DNA from: JBBDWJ01 sp040902925
GTDB lineage: Bacteria > Acidobacteriota > Terriglobia > Bryobacterales > UBA6623
Direction: 5' to 3'
DNA length: 6,636 nucleotides
Assembly: GCA_040902925.1 (NCBI GenBank)
Contig: JBBDWJ010000096.1
Span: forward strand, 1-6,636
Under the pieces are notes generated by a model. The model was given only the letters and a program-made list of their open reading frames with translations. It was not told the DNA's origin and did not search any database. Positions 5,773 to 6,636 of the stretch are shown here, in pieces; the first letter of the stretch is position 1, and every line of letters begins with the position of its first letter. A program made the translations under genes and the position numbers.

Positions 5773-6636
5773 GCAAACCCAGTAGAAGACAGTTCCTGCA
5801 CGCGGCCGGGGCGGCCGTGGCCGTGCCCGCCGCAGCCGAAGGCTACGTCAAGCCCAAGCACTTCACGATCGACTGCCAGAGCCACCTGTTCGTCCCCGAG
5901 TTGATCGCGCTGATGGAGAAGCGCAAAGAGCCGCCCTACGTTTATCGCAAGGACGGGGCCGGCTACGTGGTCGTCGGCGATTGGCACCGTAAACTGCCGG
6001 CCAAGTACGACGATGTCGCGGCTAAACTCGCCGACATGGACGAAGCCGGCATCAACATGACAGCGATCAGCATCAACGACCCTGGCCCGGAGCTTTTCGG
6101 CAAGGAGGGCCCGGCGGTCGCGCGCATGGTGAACGACTACATCGGCGGGCTGGCGAAAAAGCATCCGGACCGTTTCATCGGCCTGATCGTTCTGCCTCTG
6201 CAGGATGTCGAGGCCTCCCTGAAGGAGCTCGATCGCTGCGTCAACACGCTCGGCATGAAGGGCGTGCTGCTGTACTCGAACCAGGACGGCGTGTTCCCAG
6301 ACGAACCCGTCTACCGGCCGCTGTTCGCTCACGCCGAGAAGCTTGACGTGCCGCTGCTGCTGCACCCCGCCTACCCGGTGACCTATGAACAGACCAAGGC
6401 CTATACGATGGCGGCGGGCCTGGGTCTGATGTTTGACACGACGATTGCTCTGTCGCGCATCATCCTGGCGGGAATCCTCGATCAGCATCCGAAGCTGAAG
6501 CTGGTCTGCCCGCACGTCGGCGGAGCGCTGCCCTATCTGATCGGGCGTATCGACCACCAGACGCAAGTGCTCAAGCGCGGCGCGGAGAATATCACCAAGC
6601 CCCCTAGCGAATATCTCAAGAGCATCTACCTCGACG
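5769..6636 (+). CDS. Exported amidohydrolase, Amidohydro_2 / ACMSD-like (partial, 3' end outside window)
   Basis: The first 289 codons are present; the frame is open to the window edge. Residues 1-23 resemble a Tat leader: SRRQFLHAAGAAVAVPAAA, with R6-R7. From about residue 33 the sequence fits a TIM-barrel metal-dependent hydrolase of the Amidohydro_2 family (PF04909), which includes decarboxylases such as ACMSD: a first-strand metal motif IDCQSHLF (Q37, H39), DMDEAGINMTAIS, KKHPDRFIGLIVLPLQD, LGMKGVLLYSN, a VPLLLHPAYPV strand with metal-ligand candidate H199, and LVCPHVGGALPYL with H249. The final barrel Asp expected in the family lies beyond the window. The usual first motif is HxH; here the first His is Gln, which would remove one metal ligand or mark a subfamily. 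The gene follows the DUF1501 gene on the same strand. Substrate and reaction (hydrolysis or non-oxidative decarboxylation) cannot be told from the sequence. Confidence 0.88.
   Translation, partial: MSKPSRRQFLHAAGAAVAVPAAAEGYVKPKHFTIDCQSHLFVPELIALMEKRKEPPYVYRKDGAGYVVVGDWHRKLPAKYDDVAAKLADMDEAGINMTAISINDPGPELFGKEGPAVARMVNDYIGGLAKKHPDRFIGLIVLPLQDVEASLKELDRCVNTLGMKGVLLYSNQDGVFPDEPVYRPLFAHAEKLDVPLLLHPAYPVTYEQTKAYTMAAGLGLMFDTTIALSRIILAGILDQHPKLKLVCPHVGGALPYLIGRIDHQTQVLKRGAENITKPPSEYLKSIYLD

Noticed and set aside
5757..6566. A 269-codon minus-strand open frame over the amidohydrolase
   Set aside because: The plus strand gives a clear Amidohydro_2 protein with Tat leader and ribosome site. The antisense product has no recognisable features.

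Overview
The window looks like a chromosomal piece of a GC-rich acidobacterium, most likely from the Solibacter/Bryobacter side of the phylum. This is inferred from family content, not from a marker gene. Two signals support it: a TonB-dependent receptor that opens with a carboxypeptidase-regulatory-like domain, and a planctomycete-type cytochrome protein (PSCyt1-DUF1549-DUF1553) followed by a DUF1501 protein. The second pair is also common in Planctomycetes and Verrucomicrobia, so those phyla are not excluded.

Layout. Positions 1-493 (minus strand) hold the first 164 codons of the receptor, which runs off the left edge. Positions 494-1429 form a 936-bp stretch without a convincing gene. It lies between divergent genes and should hold promoters for both sides; the best candidate is a minus-strand TTGACA element at 813-818, about 300 bp upstream of the receptor. 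Positions 1430-4030 (plus) encode an exported 866-residue protein with two CxxCH haem-binding motifs. After a 105-bp gap, 4136-5569 (plus) encodes a 477-residue DUF1501 protein with a twin-arginine leader. After a 199-bp gap holding two short direct-repeat pairs, 5769-6636 (plus) encodes the first 289 codons of an exported amidohydrolase of the Amidohydro_2 (ACMSD-like) family, cut by the right edge.

How the parts may work together. All four proteins carry export signals, so the locus describes envelope work: an outer-membrane receptor on one side and a periplasmic set on the other (a c-type cytochrome fusion, an alkaline-phosphatase-fold-like DUF1501 protein and a metal-dependent hydrolase or decarboxylase). 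The cytochrome/DUF1501 pair is a recurrent genomic partnership whose biochemical role is, to my knowledge, unsettled. The substrate cannot be read from the sequence. The points most worth following are the amidohydrolase, whose usual HxH metal motif reads QSH, the repeats just upstream of it, and the long divergent intergenic region. No tRNA, rRNA, CRISPR array, insertion sequence or other mobile element was seen.
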